A DNA stretch of 64,000 nt from Burkholderia cepacia (GCF_001039005.1 NZ_LDWR01000029.1:1-64000), one strand, 5' to 3'. Shown: positions 16,755 through 26,067, numbered from the stretch's first letter. Notes: a model not told the origin generated them from the letters alone. Numbers and translations: made by a program.

Positions 16755-17897
16755 CCGCTCATTTCCGTCGCTCTTGCCCGAATCCGGTCCTCCCGCATGC
16801 TGTCATGCGCCATTCCTCTCTTGGTAGCCTGCGCCACGGCCGGCGTGCTGGGCGGCGCGCGTCCGGCCGAAGCCGCCACACAGCGCGAACGTCTCGAAGC
16901 GCCGGTCAAGGCCGTTGCCGACCAGCGCGTGGCCGTCGAGACGCCGCAGGGCAGCGCGGTGCTGCCCGTCTATGCCGACCATCCGCTCGACCAGCCCGCG
17001 CCCGACGTCACGCGCGTCTTCATCGTGATTCACGGCACGCTGCGCAATGCGGACGCGTATTACGCATCCGGGCTCAAGGTCGTCGAGAAGGCCGGCGCGG
17101 CCGGCAAGGGCACGATGGTCGTCGCGCCCCAGTTCCTGACGCGCGCCGATACGCGCGCATTCTCGTTGCCGGCCCAAACGCTCGCGTGGACGCAGGAAGG
17201 GTGGAAGGGCGGCGAGCCGGCCCGCCAGCCGGGCCCGATCAGTTCGTTCGCCGCGCTCGACGCGTTGCTCGCGCATTTCGCCGATCGCAGCCTGTACCCC
17301 GCGCTGTCGACGGTGGTCGTGATCGGCCATTCGGCCGGCGCGCAGTTGCTGCAGCGTTACGCGGTGGCCGGGCACGGCGGCGACGCGCTGGCGCGCGCCG
17401 GTCTTGCCGTGCGCTATGTGGTCGCGAATCCGTCGAGCTACCTGTATTTCGACGACGAACGGCCGGACGGCCAGGTGCTCGCGGGCGGCGCGTGTCCGAG
17501 CGCGACGGAATGGAAATACGGCTTGAAGTCGGCGCCGCCCTACGTTGCGTCGCAGGACGTGGGTGATCTCGAAGCGCGCTACGTCGCGCGCAACGTCGTG
17601 TACCTGCTCGGCCAGGCCGACACGAACCCGTACACGCATTTCATCGACCGCTCGTGCGCGGCGATGGCGCAAGGCCCGTACCGGCTCGCGCGCGGGCTCG
17701 CTTACTTCGATTACCTGAAGAAGCGGCACCCGGCCGGTCTTGCGCAGCAGGTCGTCGAAGTGCCGGGCATCGGGCACGACAATCTGGGCATGTTCACCTC
17801 CGCTTGCGGGCTGGCCGTGCTGTTCGACCAGGCGTTGCCGCAATCGTGTCCGGTTGTCGCCGGCACGGCGCCGGTCGTGCGCGCGGCGGGGCAGTGA
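16752..17897 (+). CDS. Secreted alpha/beta hydrolase
   Basis: 381-aa putative serine hydrolase with an N-terminal signal (hydrophobic segment SCAIPLLVACATAGVLGG, predicted cleavage after ARPAEA). The fold is shown by FIVIHGTLRNAD (oxyanion region), the nucleophile elbow VIGHSAGAQ and a C-terminal VPGIGHDN histidine. ATG 16752 is at the end of the 12-bp repeats; ATG 16797 is an equally good start by signal-peptide logic. Secretion indicates periplasmic or extracellular action on an unknown ester or amide. No close family name is claimed. Confidence 0.8.
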   Translation: MPLISVALARIRSSRMLSCAIPLLVACATAGVLGGARPAEAATQRERLEAPVKAVADQRVAVETPQGSAVLPVYADHPLDQPAPDVTRVFIVIHGTLRNADAYYASGLKVVEKAGAAGKGTMVVAPQFLTRADTRAFSLPAQTLAWTQEGWKGGEPARQPGPISSFAALDALLAHFADRSLYPALSTVVVIGHSAGAQLLQRYAVAGHGGDALARAGLAVRYVVANPSSYLYFDDERPDGQVLAGGACPSATEWKYGLKSAPPYVASQDVGDLEARYVARNVVYLLGQADTNPYTHFIDRSCAAMAQGPYRLARGLAYFDYLKKRHPAGLAQQVVEVPGIGHDNLGMFTSACGLAVLFDQALPQSCPVVAGTAPVVRAAGQ

Positions 17898-18019
17898 GCG
17901 TGTGCCATCCGTGGTGGCGCCACTGGATCGATCAGAAAAATGCAGGAATCGGCAAGATAAATTCATTTCCCGATTGATCGCTCGCGGTTCAGGATGACGG
18001 CGTTGCCAGGAGCGCCCCC

Positions 18020-19222
18020 ATGAACATCACGATCCTCGACGATTATTTCGACACGCTGCGCACGCTGCCGAGCTTCCGCAAGCTGGACGGGCACGCGGTC
18101 ACGATCTGGAACGATCACGTGCAGGACGTCGACGCACTGGCCGAACGCCTGCGCGACACGGAAGTACTGGTGCTGATCCGCGAGCGCGCGCAGATTCGCG
18201 CGCCGCTGATCGCGCGGTTGCCGAAGTTGCGGCTGATCAGTCAGCGCAGCGTCTATCCTCACATCGACATCGATGCGTGCACCGCCCAAGGCGTGATCGT
18301 GTCGTCGAACCAGCATGCAGGGACACCTTCCTATGCGGCCGCCGAGCTGACGTGGGGCCTTGTGCTTGCGGCGATGCGTCAGATTCCGCAGCAGATGCAT
18401 GCGCTGCAAACCGGCCACTGGCAGATCGGCGTCGGACGCACGCTGCGCGGGCGCACGCTGGGCATTTACGGTTATGGCCGGATCGGCGCGGAAGTCGCGC
18501 GATACGGCGCCGCGTTCGGTATGAACGTGCTGGTCTGGGCGCGCGAAGCGTCGTTGCAGCGGGCGCGCGACGACGGCTGGGAGACCGCACTGGACAAGCG
18601 ATCGTTCTTCGAAACATGCGACGTGCTTTCGCTGCACATGCGGCTCGTGCCGGCCACGCGCGGCATCGTGACGGCAGAGGATCTGGGCCGGATGAAACCC
18701 GACGCGCTGCTCGTGAACACGAGCCGCGCGGGCCTCGTCGCACCGGGCGCGCTCGAAGCGGCCTTGCAGGCCGGCCGGCCCGGCATGGCGGCGGTGGACG
18801 TCTACGACACGGAGCCGCTGCGCGACCCTTGGCATCCGTTACTGCGTTTGCCGAATGTCGTGTGTACGCCGCATATCGGCTACGTGACCGAGGACGAATA
18901 CGAGACGCAGTTCTCCGATGTGTTCGACCAGATCGTGTCCTATGCGGCCGGGGAGCCGATCCATGTGGTCAACCCGGACGTGCTCGCGCGCGAAGCGGCG
19001 TCGATCGAGCCGTTGATCCTCGATTTGCTCGAATGGATCGGGCCCGGCGCGCGGCCGTACGACGAGGTGATCGATGCATGGCGCACGTCGTGCCCGCGCC
19101 TGCCGGTGTGGGAGGAAGCCTGCGCGCGCGGCTACGTGATCCGGCACCATGCGCCCGGCGGCGTGGCCCAGGTCGAGGTGAGCACGGCCGGCCGCGCGCG
19201 CCTTCAGGCCGATCGCGCGTGA
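18020..19222 (+). CDS. D-isomer 2-hydroxyacid dehydrogenase with extra C-terminal domain
   Basis: 400-aa protein. Residues 1 to about 325 are a PGDH-type NAD-dependent dehydrogenase: the dinucleotide motif GIYGYGRIGAEVARYG, arginine in NTSRAG, the Glu in VDVYDTEP and the catalytic His in CTPHIGY. Family members stop soon after that region, but this one continues with about 75 residues (LILDLLEWIGPGARPYDEVI... then TSCPRLPVWEEACARGYV) that look like a small independent helical domain. From memory, similar sequences exist as stand-alone short proteins; this is unverified. The substrate is uncertain: phosphoglycerate or another 2-hydroxyacid. Confidence 0.85.
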   Translation: MNITILDDYFDTLRTLPSFRKLDGHAVTIWNDHVQDVDALAERLRDTEVLVLIRERAQIRAPLIARLPKLRLISQRSVYPHIDIDACTAQGVIVSSNQHAGTPSYAAAELTWGLVLAAMRQIPQQMHALQTGHWQIGVGRTLRGRTLGIYGYGRIGAEVARYGAAFGMNVLVWAREASLQRARDDGWETALDKRSFFETCDVLSLHMRLVPATRGIVTAEDLGRMKPDALLVNTSRAGLVAPGALEAALQAGRPGMAAVDVYDTEPLRDPWHPLLRLPNVVCTPHIGYVTEDEYETQFSDVFDQIVSYAAGEPIHVVNPDVLAREAASIEPLILDLLEWIGPGARPYDEVIDAWRTSCPRLPVWEEACARGYVIRHHAPGGVAQVEVSTAGRARLQADRA

Positions 19223-19262
19223 TCGCGCCGAGGCGATCGGAGCACGGCTGCGGCGCCGCGCG

Positions 19263-20402
19263 TCATGCCGGTTTCTCGGCGACGGGCGGTGCGTCCGGGT
19301 CGAATACCGTCAGGCCTTCCGTCGGATCCGTCGGCTGGCCCCACGGACGGGCCGCGATGGCCCGTTTCGCGGCCTCGTAGCCGGCTTGCCGGCGGGCTGC
19401 GATGCCGCCCGGCGTGAAATCGATGTCCTTCAACTGATTGTCGCCGGCGAGGCGCGGCGCCGCGAGCTTGATCAGGTGCATCGTGGTCTCGCATCCCCAC
19501 GCGGCGAGCCGGCGCACGGCCGGCGACGCGCGTTCGGCTTCCGGCACGTGCCGGGCCAGTTCGCGGATCACGTGGCGTAGGCGGTGGATCTGCTGCTGGC
19601 GCGCGATGTGACTGTCGGTGCGGCTCGCGTACTGGATGTCCTTCTGCCGTTCCGACACCTGCCAGATGCTCTCGGGCTCGGGGCCGGCCGGATTCCACAT
19701 CTGCACCGAGAAGATGATCGAGCTGCGGCGCGGATTGTCGTCGAGTACGACCTCGACCGGCGTATTCGAATACACGCCGCCATCCCAGTACGGCTCGCCG
19801 TCGATCCGGATCGCCGGGAACGCGGGCGGCAGCGCGCCCGAACTCATGATGTGGTCGATCCCCAGCTGCGTATCGCGCGAATCGAAATAGCGCATCGCGC
19901 CCGTGCACGCATTGACCGCGCTGACGGTCAGGCGCGGGTGGCCCGCGTTCAGCAGGCCGGGCTCGATCAGTGATACGAGCGTGTCGCGTAGCGGCGCGAT
20001 CCGGTAATACGACGCGCGATCGACGCCGAGGCGGACCATCGGCCCGAACCACGACGCCGGATTGGGCTGGAAGAACCCCGCGATGCCGCCGCCGATGATC
20101 ATCATCTCGGCCAGCGTCCGGTCCCAGCCGGGCAGCAGCGCCGGGACGTCGAAACGGGTCCGTTCGGTCACGCGCTGCCAGAACGCCAGCAGCTTCTCGT
20201 AGCGCTGTTCCGGCGGGTTCCCGGCGATCAGCGCCGCGTTGATCGCGCCGATCGACGTGCCGACCACCCAGTCGGGCCGGATGCCAGCTTCGTCCATCGC
20301 CTGAAAGACGCCGAGCTGGAACGCACCCAGTGCGCCGCCGCCCTGGAGCACGAGCACGACTTGCCCGGGGAGGTCCATTCGTGCCGGCTGGCTCGCGGTC
20401 AT
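19263..20402 (-). CDS. Patatin-like phospholipase
   Basis: 379-aa lipid acyl hydrolase of the patatin family. The oxyanion motif is LQGGGALGAFQLG (about residues 18-30), the serine elbow GTSIGA (about 48-53) and the catalytic dyad Asp in YWDGGVYSN. The C-terminal part after about residue 240 (bearing WQVSERQKDIQYASR) matches the long patatin subgroup with a DUF3734-type tail. No signal peptide is seen, so it is probably cytosolic or membrane-associated. It is a monocistronic-looking gene, with the cupin gene 108 bp upstream on the same strand. Confidence 0.9.
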   Translation of the reverse strand: MTASQPARMDLPGQVVLVLQGGGALGAFQLGVFQAMDEAGIRPDWVVGTSIGAINAALIAGNPPEQRYEKLLAFWQRVTERTRFDVPALLPGWDRTLAEMMIIGGGIAGFFQPNPASWFGPMVRLGVDRASYYRIAPLRDTLVSLIEPGLLNAGHPRLTVSAVNACTGAMRYFDSRDTQLGIDHIMSSGALPPAFPAIRIDGEPYWDGGVYSNTPVEVVLDDNPRRSSIIFSVQMWNPAGPEPESIWQVSERQKDIQYASRTDSHIARQQQIHRLRHVIRELARHVPEAERASPAVRRLAAWGCETTMHLIKLAAPRLAGDNQLKDIDFTPGGIAARRQAGYEAAKRAIAARPWGQPTDPTEGLTVFDPDAPPVAEKPA

Positions 20403-20510
20403 GGCTTGCCTCGCTGCGTGTGACGGTGGGTCGGATCCGAACAGTTCGATTCAGTGTAGGCGATCGGCGGCGCGGCAATGCCCGCTGCGCCACGCGCGCG
20501 AGGATGTGCG

Positions 20511-20972
20511 TCAGGCGTCCGGGTACGGCGTGCCGTCCTTGTGCAGGAACCGGCCGTCGCGGCTCGGGCTCATCATGTCGATGTCCGGGCAGGTGATCAC
20601 GTCGTCCGGCGAGCGCGAGCCGACCTCGAGATAGATGGCGACCGCATCGGACCGGTTGACCAGGTGATGGCCGTTGCCCGAGCCTTTCGGAAACGCCGCG
20701 CAGTCGCCCGCGCGCAGCACGGTCTCGCCGCCGTCCTCGATCATCACGAGTTCGCCTTCGAGCACGTAGACGAATTCGTCTTCGTCGGAATGCCAGTGGC
20801 GCTGGCTCGACCAGCCGCCCGGCGGCACGCGCATCAGGTTGACGCCGAAATCGCGCAGCCCGCCGGCGTCGCCGAGGCGCTGGCGGATGCGCTGCGCGCA
20901 CGGCGCGTCGAATGGCTTCGGATAGCCGCTGCCCGGGCGTTCGGGCACGGCGCTGACGTCGATCCTGGGCAT
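20511..20972 (-). CDS. Cupin-domain protein
   Basis: 153-aa single-domain cupin. Motif 1 is SSQRHWHSDEDEFVYVLEGE (His, His and Glu metal ligands) and motif 2 is AFPKGSGNGHHLVN (fourth ligand His). Such proteins bind a divalent metal and act as small oxygenases, isomerases or sensors. The C-terminal DIDMMSPSRDGRFLHKDGTPYP is typical of a widespread proteobacterial cupin subgroup of unknown substrate. No obvious functional partner is adjacent. Confidence 0.85.
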   Translation of the reverse strand: MPRIDVSAVPERPGSGYPKPFDAPCAQRIRQRLGDAGGLRDFGVNLMRVPPGGWSSQRHWHSDEDEFVYVLEGELVMIEDGGETVLRAGDCAAFPKGSGNGHHLVNRSDAVAIYLEVGSRSPDDVITCPDIDMMSPSRDGRFLHKDGTPYPDA

Positions 20973-21066
20973 GGGCGGCTCCGTCTGCCACGTGGGCGAA
21001 TGGGACGGGGCTCATTGTAGGCGGCCGCCGCCCGCCGTTCGTCCGCGCGTTTCGTGGGAGGCCGCG

Positions 21067-21408
21067 TCATTCGACGGTGATCGTCTCCTTCATGTACGGA
21101 TGAATCCCGCAGAACACTTTGTAGACGCCCGGCTTGTCGAAGCGGAACGAGTACGTGTCGCCCTGGTCGAGCGCCGACGAATGAAAGATACCGGCGTCGT
21201 TGACGACGGTGTGCGGCTCCCCGTCGAGGTTCTTCCACGTGATCGTCGTGCCGGCCTTGATCGTGGTCGACATCGGCGAAAACATGAAATTGTGGATCGT
21301 CACGAGTGGGCCGGCCGGGCCCTGTGCGAACGCGGCGAGCGGGGTGCCGGCGGCGGCCGCGCACAGGATCAGCGCCGCGATGATTTTCGGTTGCTTGAAA
21401 CGGGTCAT
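21067..21408 (-). CDS. Periplasmic cupredoxin (amicyanin/plastocyanin-like)
   Basis: 113-aa type-1 copper protein with a signal peptide (residues 1-28, cleavage after AFA-Q). The copper ligands are all visible: H65 in GEPHTV, C99, H102 and M105 in VFCGIHPYM. It would carry single electrons in the periplasm. It is encoded 21 bp downstream of the metallophosphatase on the same strand, so the two are probably one operon. This pairing suggests that both act in the periplasm, although no established pathway is known to me. Confidence 0.9.
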   Translation of the reverse strand: MTRFKQPKIIAALILCAAAAGTPLAAFAQGPAGPLVTIHNFMFSPMSTTIKAGTTITWKNLDGEPHTVVNDAGIFHSSALDQGDTYSFRFDKPGVYKVFCGIHPYMKETITVE

Positions 21409-21429
21409 GTCGGTCTCCTTGCGTATGGG

Positions 21430-22374
21430 TCAGGCGAGCGTCGCGTCATGCAGCGACGATGCGGTGGGGTGGCCCGCGAATTCGACGGTCGTCACGCCGA
21501 GCATCGACGGCAGCCGGTCGCGCGGTACCGTGAGCGGCACGGGGCCCGGGCCGTTGCCGGCCGTCGGCTGCGGGAACGCGGTCGAGCGCGCGGTATGGAA
21601 CGTGATGTTGCCCTCGACTTTCGACACGATCTGGTGGATATGCCCGTTCAGCACGGTGACCGAGCCGAAGCGGCGCAGCAGCGCCATCGTCTGCGGCGCG
21701 TCGCCGGTGCCCCAGCCCCACGGTTCGTAGATGGTCCACATCGGCATGTGCGAGAACACGACGATCGGCGTGCTCGACGAGCGGCCCTTGAGATCCTGCT
21801 CGAGCCACGCGAGCTGATCGTCGCCGAAGCTGCCGAGCCCGTTCGGCTTGAAATGCATCACGTTGACGAGGCCGATGAAGTGCACGCCCGCATGATCGAA
21901 GCTGTAATAACCGCGGTTGTCCGACGCCTTGCCGAAGCGGCCGAAATATTCGGCGCCCGAACCGTCGGTGACGTCGTGCTCGCCGGGCACCGTGTGCAGT
22001 TCCGGCACGCGCAGCGCCGACAGCAGTTGCGACGCGTGGTCGAATTCCTCGGGCTTGGACAGGTGCGTGATGTCGCCGGTATGGATGGCCAGCGCGGGCA
22101 TCGCGGGCATCTGGTTGACGAGATCGATCGTCTGCCGCAGCGTGGCCGACACGTCGGGATTGGCTTCCTTGTTGAAGCCGATGTGCGTGTCGCTGATCTG
22201 CACGAACAGCGGCCGGCCCGCACCGGCCGGGAGTGCGTCGCCGGTCTGCGCGAGCGCGAGGTCGAACGGCGTCAGGATGCCGCCCGACAGCGTAAACAGC
22301 GTGCCGAGGCCGCCGAAGGCCATGCATTGCAGGGCCTTGCGGCGCGACGGGCGGGTGGGATTCGATGAAGACAT
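21430..22374 (-). CDS. Tat-exported calcineurin-like metallophosphatase
   Basis: 314-aa phosphoesterase. The N-terminus carries a twin-arginine signal (SRRKALQC followed by a hydrophobic stretch to about residue 35), indicating export in folded form. The metal-binding series is ISDTHIGF, HTGDITH, PGEHD (a variant of GNHD), SHMPMW and NGHIHQ. It is likely a binuclear-metal phosphodiesterase or monoesterase in the periplasm. Start 22374 is fixed by the Tat motif. The cupredoxin gene follows. The divergent gene is a phosphate carrier with a Pho-box-like array upstream, which would fit phosphate scavenging. Confidence 0.88.
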   Translation of the reverse strand: MSSSNPTRPSRRKALQCMAFGGLGTLFTLSGGILTPFDLALAQTGDALPAGAGRPLFVQISDTHIGFNKEANPDVSATLRQTIDLVNQMPAMPALAIHTGDITHLSKPEEFDHASQLLSALRVPELHTVPGEHDVTDGSGAEYFGRFGKASDNRGYYSFDHAGVHFIGLVNVMHFKPNGLGSFGDDQLAWLEQDLKGRSSSTPIVVFSHMPMWTIYEPWGWGTGDAPQTMALLRRFGSVTVLNGHIHQIVSKVEGNITFHTARSTAFPQPTAGNGPGPVPLTVPRDRLPSMLGVTTVEFAGHPTASSLHDATLA

Positions 22375-22542
22375 GGGAGCCTCGCAATCGTATGACGAAA
22401 CGGGACGGCCGGATCGTCCTGGAATAAACCGGCGCCTTCGCGTGCCATACCGGCGCGACGACGGTTTTATTCCCGCGATCCGCAAATTCGCGCAGGGGAG
22501 CTGGGAGCCCGCGAGGCGGCCGTCCGGATGCCGGGCGATGAC

Positions 22543-22582
22543 TTGTTAATGTCCTGTAAGTGACACGTCACATTTGCGTCAC
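22543..22582 (+). promoter_or_regulatory. Candidate Pho box: four 11-bp phased units upstream of pit
   Basis: TTGTTAA (22543), CTGTAAG (22554), ACGTCAC (22565) and GCGTCAC (22576) are spaced exactly 11 bp apart. Each matches 4-5 of 7 positions of the PhoB half-site CTGTCAT/C. The array ends 50 bp before the pit start. It may also serve the divergent metallophosphatase. The phasing is seen; PhoB binding is inference. Confidence 0.4.
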
Positions 22583-22631
22583 GACCGCCCGATAGCCTGC
22601 GACACCGAGTCACCTATCCGGAGCCACCTTC

Positions 22632-24221
22632 ATGCCGAATCTCGCGGCAACGGAAACCAGCGGCGCGGCCAGTCACCGCACGCGCACCCTCAGCTTCGCT
22701 CTGTTTTTTCTGATCATTGCCTGCGGCATCGTCTATATCGCGATCCACCTGAGCGCGGATCTCAGCCCGGTCAAGGAAAGTTCGGTCCTGCCGTTCGTAC
22801 TGCTCGTCGTTGCGCTGCTGATCGCGCTCGGCTTCGAGTTCGTGAACGGCTTTCACGACACCGCGAACGCGGTCGCGACCGTCATCTACACGCATTCGCT
22901 CGACCCGCACCTGGCAGTCGTCTGGTCGGGCCTGTGGAACCTGTTCGGCGTGCTCGTCTCGAGCGGCGCCGTCGCGTTCGGCATCCTGCAGTTGCTGCCC
23001 GTCGAGTTGATCCTGCAGGTCGGCAGCGGCTCGGGCTTCGCGATGGTGTTCTCGCTGCTGATCGCGGCCGTCACGTGGAACCTCGCGACCTGGTATTTCG
23101 GGTTGCCGTCGTCGAGCTCGCATACGCTCGTCGGGTCGATCATCGGCGTCGGCCTGATGAACCAGATCGTCAGCGGCCCGTCGGGCACGAGCGGTGTCGA
23201 CTGGAACCAGGCGCTCGGCGTTGGCAAGGCGCTGCTGTTCTCGCCGCTGATCGGCTTCGTGCTGTCCGCGCTGGTGCTCCTGCTGCTGAAGGCGCTCGTG
23301 CGCGTGCCGGCGCTGTACCAGGAGCCGAAGGGCAACAAGCCGCCGCCGTTCTGGATCCGCCTGCTGCTGATCCTCACCTGCACGGGCGTGTCGTTCGCGC
23401 ACGGCTCGAACGACGGGCAGAAGGGCATGGGCCTGATCATGCTGATCCTGATCGGCGTGATGCCGACCGCGTATGCACTGAACAAGGCCGTGACGCCGGA
23501 CCAGGCGAGCACGTTCGTCGCGGTCGCGCGCCACGCGTCGACGACGCTCGGCAAGTACATGGACCCCGCGGTGCAGTCCGCCGACCCGCGCGCCGACGTC
23601 GAGGCATACGTGCGCACGCACAAGCTGACGCCCGTGACGCTCCCCGCGCTGGGCAAGCTCACCGACACGATCGCCGACCAGGTCGCGCAGGCCGGCGGCA
23701 TCTCGAGCGTGCCGCAGAACCTCGTCGACAACGTGCGCAACAACATGTACGTCGCGTCCGAGGCGATCCGCCTGATGGAGAAGGCGAAGGCGCCGGCATT
23801 CTCGGTCGAGGACGCGAGCGTGCTCGACGCGCTCAAGAAGCAGATGGACCGCGCGACCAAATTCATCCCGACCTGGGTGAAGGTCGCGGTCGCGATCGCG
23901 CTTGGCCTCGGCACGATGGTCGGCTGGAAGCGGATCGTCGTGACGGTCGGCGAGAAGATCGGCAAGTCGCATCTCACGTACGGGCAGGGCGCGTCGGCCG
24001 AGGCCGTCGCGATGCTGACGATCGGGATGGCCGACGCATACGGGCTGCCGGTATCGACGACGCACGTGCTCGCGTCGGGCGTGGCCGGCACGATGACGGC
24101 GAGCGGTGCGGGCCTGCGCTGGGACACGGTGCGCAATCTCGTGCTCGCGTGGGTGCTGACGCTGCCGGCATCGATCGCACTGTCGGCCGGCCTGTACTGG
24201 GCACTGCACGGGCTCTTTTGA
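22632..24221 (+). CDS. pit: Low-affinity inorganic phosphate transporter, Pit family
   Basis: 529-aa inner-membrane phosphate:proton (metal-phosphate) symporter. The two PiT signature repeats are visible: GFEFVNGFHDTANAVATVIYT (about residues 61-80) near the N-terminus, and later FAHGSNDGQKGMG plus YGLPVSTTHVLASGV. About ten membrane segments flank a long cytoplasmic loop (residues about 290-410). The PSSSSHTLVGSIIG motif is also typical. Gene position behind a Pho-box-like array suggests phosphate-responsive control. Confidence 0.93.
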   Translation: MPNLAATETSGAASHRTRTLSFALFFLIIACGIVYIAIHLSADLSPVKESSVLPFVLLVVALLIALGFEFVNGFHDTANAVATVIYTHSLDPHLAVVWSGLWNLFGVLVSSGAVAFGILQLLPVELILQVGSGSGFAMVFSLLIAAVTWNLATWYFGLPSSSSHTLVGSIIGVGLMNQIVSGPSGTSGVDWNQALGVGKALLFSPLIGFVLSALVLLLLKALVRVPALYQEPKGNKPPPFWIRLLLILTCTGVSFAHGSNDGQKGMGLIMLILIGVMPTAYALNKAVTPDQASTFVAVARHASTTLGKYMDPAVQSADPRADVEAYVRTHKLTPVTLPALGKLTDTIADQVAQAGGISSVPQNLVDNVRNNMYVASEAIRLMEKAKAPAFSVEDASVLDALKKQMDRATKFIPTWVKVAVAIALGLGTMVGWKRIVVTVGEKIGKSHLTYGQGASAEAVAMLTIGMADAYGLPVSTTHVLASGVAGTMTASGAGLRWDTVRNLVLAWVLTLPASIALSAGLYWALHGLF

Positions 24222-24301
24222 CCCGAGCCTGCTGATGTAACGCCGGCCGCGCGGCACGCGGCCGACCCCATCGAATTTCAATCCGATACAAGACGCTACC
24301 G

Positions 24302-26056
24302 ATGGATATCAGTTTCTTCAATCCGAACCGGACCGCGAACGCGTCCGCGTGGCGCGTGCTCCCCAATCGCTGGGATGCCATCGCGTTTCCGCTGATCATC
24401 TGCCTGCTGGCAATGGCGATCGTCGGCTTCCATCAGACGATGGCGCCGATCGGTGTGCTGCAGACGCAGAAGATCACGCTCGATCCGTCGAACCTGCCCG
24501 AATACGCGTTGCGTACCACGCTGCGGATGCTCGCCGCGATGGTCGCGTCGCTCGTGTTCACGCTCGTCTACGGCACGCTCGCGGCCAAGAGCCGCCGCGC
24601 GGGCATGGTGCTGATCCCGATCCTCGACATCCTGCAGTCGGTGCCGGTGCTCGGCTACATCTCGTTCACCGTCACGTTCTTCCTCGCGCTGTTTCCGGGC
24701 CGCGTGCTCGGTGCCGAACTGGCCGCGATCTTCGCGATCTTCACGAGCCAGGCGTGGAACATGACGTTCAGCTTCTACCAGTCGCTGCGCACGGTGCCGC
24801 GCGATCTGCACGAAGTGTCGCGCGGTTTTCACCTGACGTCGTGGCAGCGCTTCTGGAAGCTCGAGGTGCCGTTCTCGATGCCGGGCCTGATCTGGAACAT
24901 GATGATGTCGATGTCGGGCGGCTGGTTCTTCGTCGTCGCGTCGGAGGCGATTACCGTCGGCAACCAGACGATCACGCTGCCGGGGATCGGCGCGTATCTC
25001 GCGCAGGCCATCTCCGACAAGAACCTCGGCGCGGTCGGCTGGGTGATCGTCGCGATGACGGTCGTGATCCTCGCGTACGACCAGTTCCTGTTTCGTCCGC
25101 TCGTCGCGTGGGCCGACAAGTTCCGGATGGAAAACACGGCGTCCGGCGATGCGCCGCAGTCCTGGCTGCTCGACATGATGCGCCGCACGCACCTGATCCA
25201 CCAGTTGCTGGTGCCGGCCGGCTGGCTGCTGTCGCAGGCGGCCCGCGTGCCGCTGCGCGTGCCGTCGTTCAAGGGCGTTGGCGCGCGCGTCGCACTGAGC
25301 CGCCGTTCGTCGCGGATCGGCGACATCATCTGGGGCGCGCTCGTGATCCTGCTGACGGCGTACGTCGTGTGGCGCGTCGTCACCTTCGTGTCGACCGGCG
25401 TGACGATGGCCGAGGTCGGCCACGTGCTCGTGCTCGGGCTCATCACGCTGCTGCGCGTGATGTTCCTGATCCTGATCGCATCGGTCATCTGGGTGCCGAT
25501 CGGCGTGTGGATCGGGCTGCGCCCGGCGCTCGCCGAAAAGGTCCAGCCGATCGCGCAGTTCCTGGCCGCGTTCCCGGCCAACCTGCTGTTCCCGGTGTTC
25601 GTGATCGTGATCGTGCGCTTCCACCTGAACGCCGATATCTGGCTGTCGCCGCTGATCGTGCTCGGCACGCAGTGGTACATCCTGTTCAACGTGATCGCGG
25701 GGGCGATGTCCTATCCGAACGACTACAAGGAAGTCACGAAGAACTTCCGGATTCGCGGCCGGCAGTGGTGGCGGCAGGCGATCCTGCCCGGCATCTTCCC
25801 GTACTACGTGACCGGCGCGATCACCGCATCGGGCGGCGCGTGGAACGCGAGCATCGTGTCCGAGTTCGTGCAGTGGGGCGACACGAAGGTCGTTGCGCAC
25901 GGCCTCGGCGCGTACATCGCGCAGACGACCGCCGCCGGCGACTTCCCGAAGATCATCCTGGGCATCGCCGTGATGTCCCTGTTCGTCACCCTGTTCAACC
26001 GTCTGCTGTGGCGTCCGATGTACGCCTATGCGGAAGCCCGGCTCCGTCTCGATTGA
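24302..26056 (+). CDS. ABC transporter permease with two fused membrane domains (NitT/TauT-like)
   Basis: 584-aa inner-membrane protein made of two tandem BPD-type permease domains (about residues 60-290 and 350-580). The first has an EAA-like loop (DLHEVSRGFHLTSWQRFWKLEVP), the second YKEVTKNFRIRGRQWWRQAILP. The dimer of permeases is thus encoded in one chain. The ATPase gene starts 11 bp downstream. No binding-protein gene is present on either side. The substrate is unknown; the related family carries nitrate, sulfonates or similar anions. Confidence 0.88.
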   Translation: MDISFFNPNRTANASAWRVLPNRWDAIAFPLIICLLAMAIVGFHQTMAPIGVLQTQKITLDPSNLPEYALRTTLRMLAAMVASLVFTLVYGTLAAKSRRAGMVLIPILDILQSVPVLGYISFTVTFFLALFPGRVLGAELAAIFAIFTSQAWNMTFSFYQSLRTVPRDLHEVSRGFHLTSWQRFWKLEVPFSMPGLIWNMMMSMSGGWFFVVASEAITVGNQTITLPGIGAYLAQAISDKNLGAVGWVIVAMTVVILAYDQFLFRPLVAWADKFRMENTASGDAPQSWLLDMMRRTHLIHQLLVPAGWLLSQAARVPLRVPSFKGVGARVALSRRSSRIGDIIWGALVILLTAYVVWRVVTFVSTGVTMAEVGHVLVLGLITLLRVMFLILIASVIWVPIGVWIGLRPALAEKVQPIAQFLAAFPANLLFPVFVIVIVRFHLNADIWLSPLIVLGTQWYILFNVIAGAMSYPNDYKEVTKNFRIRGRQWWRQAILPGIFPYYVTGAITASGGAWNASIVSEFVQWGDTKVVAHGLGAYIAQTTAAGDFPKIILGIAVMSLFVTLFNRLLWRPMYAYAEARLRLD

Positions 26057-26067
26057 GAGTTCACGCG

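Noticed and set aside
14783..16909. Minus-strand open frame of about 708 codons opposite the HAD and MFS genes
   Set aside because: Low-complexity Arg-rich translation and no ribosome site; the plus-strand MFS gene explains the region.
22553..22572. cep box (CepR-binding lux-type dyad) upstream of pit
   Set aside because: Only the left half CCTGTAAG fits; the right half does not form the expected dyad.
24349..26067. Plus-strand frame running from inside the permease into the ATPase, suggesting a giant fusion protein
   Set aside because: The part before 26068 is Arg-rich shadow; the real permease is in another frame and the ATPase has its own ATG.
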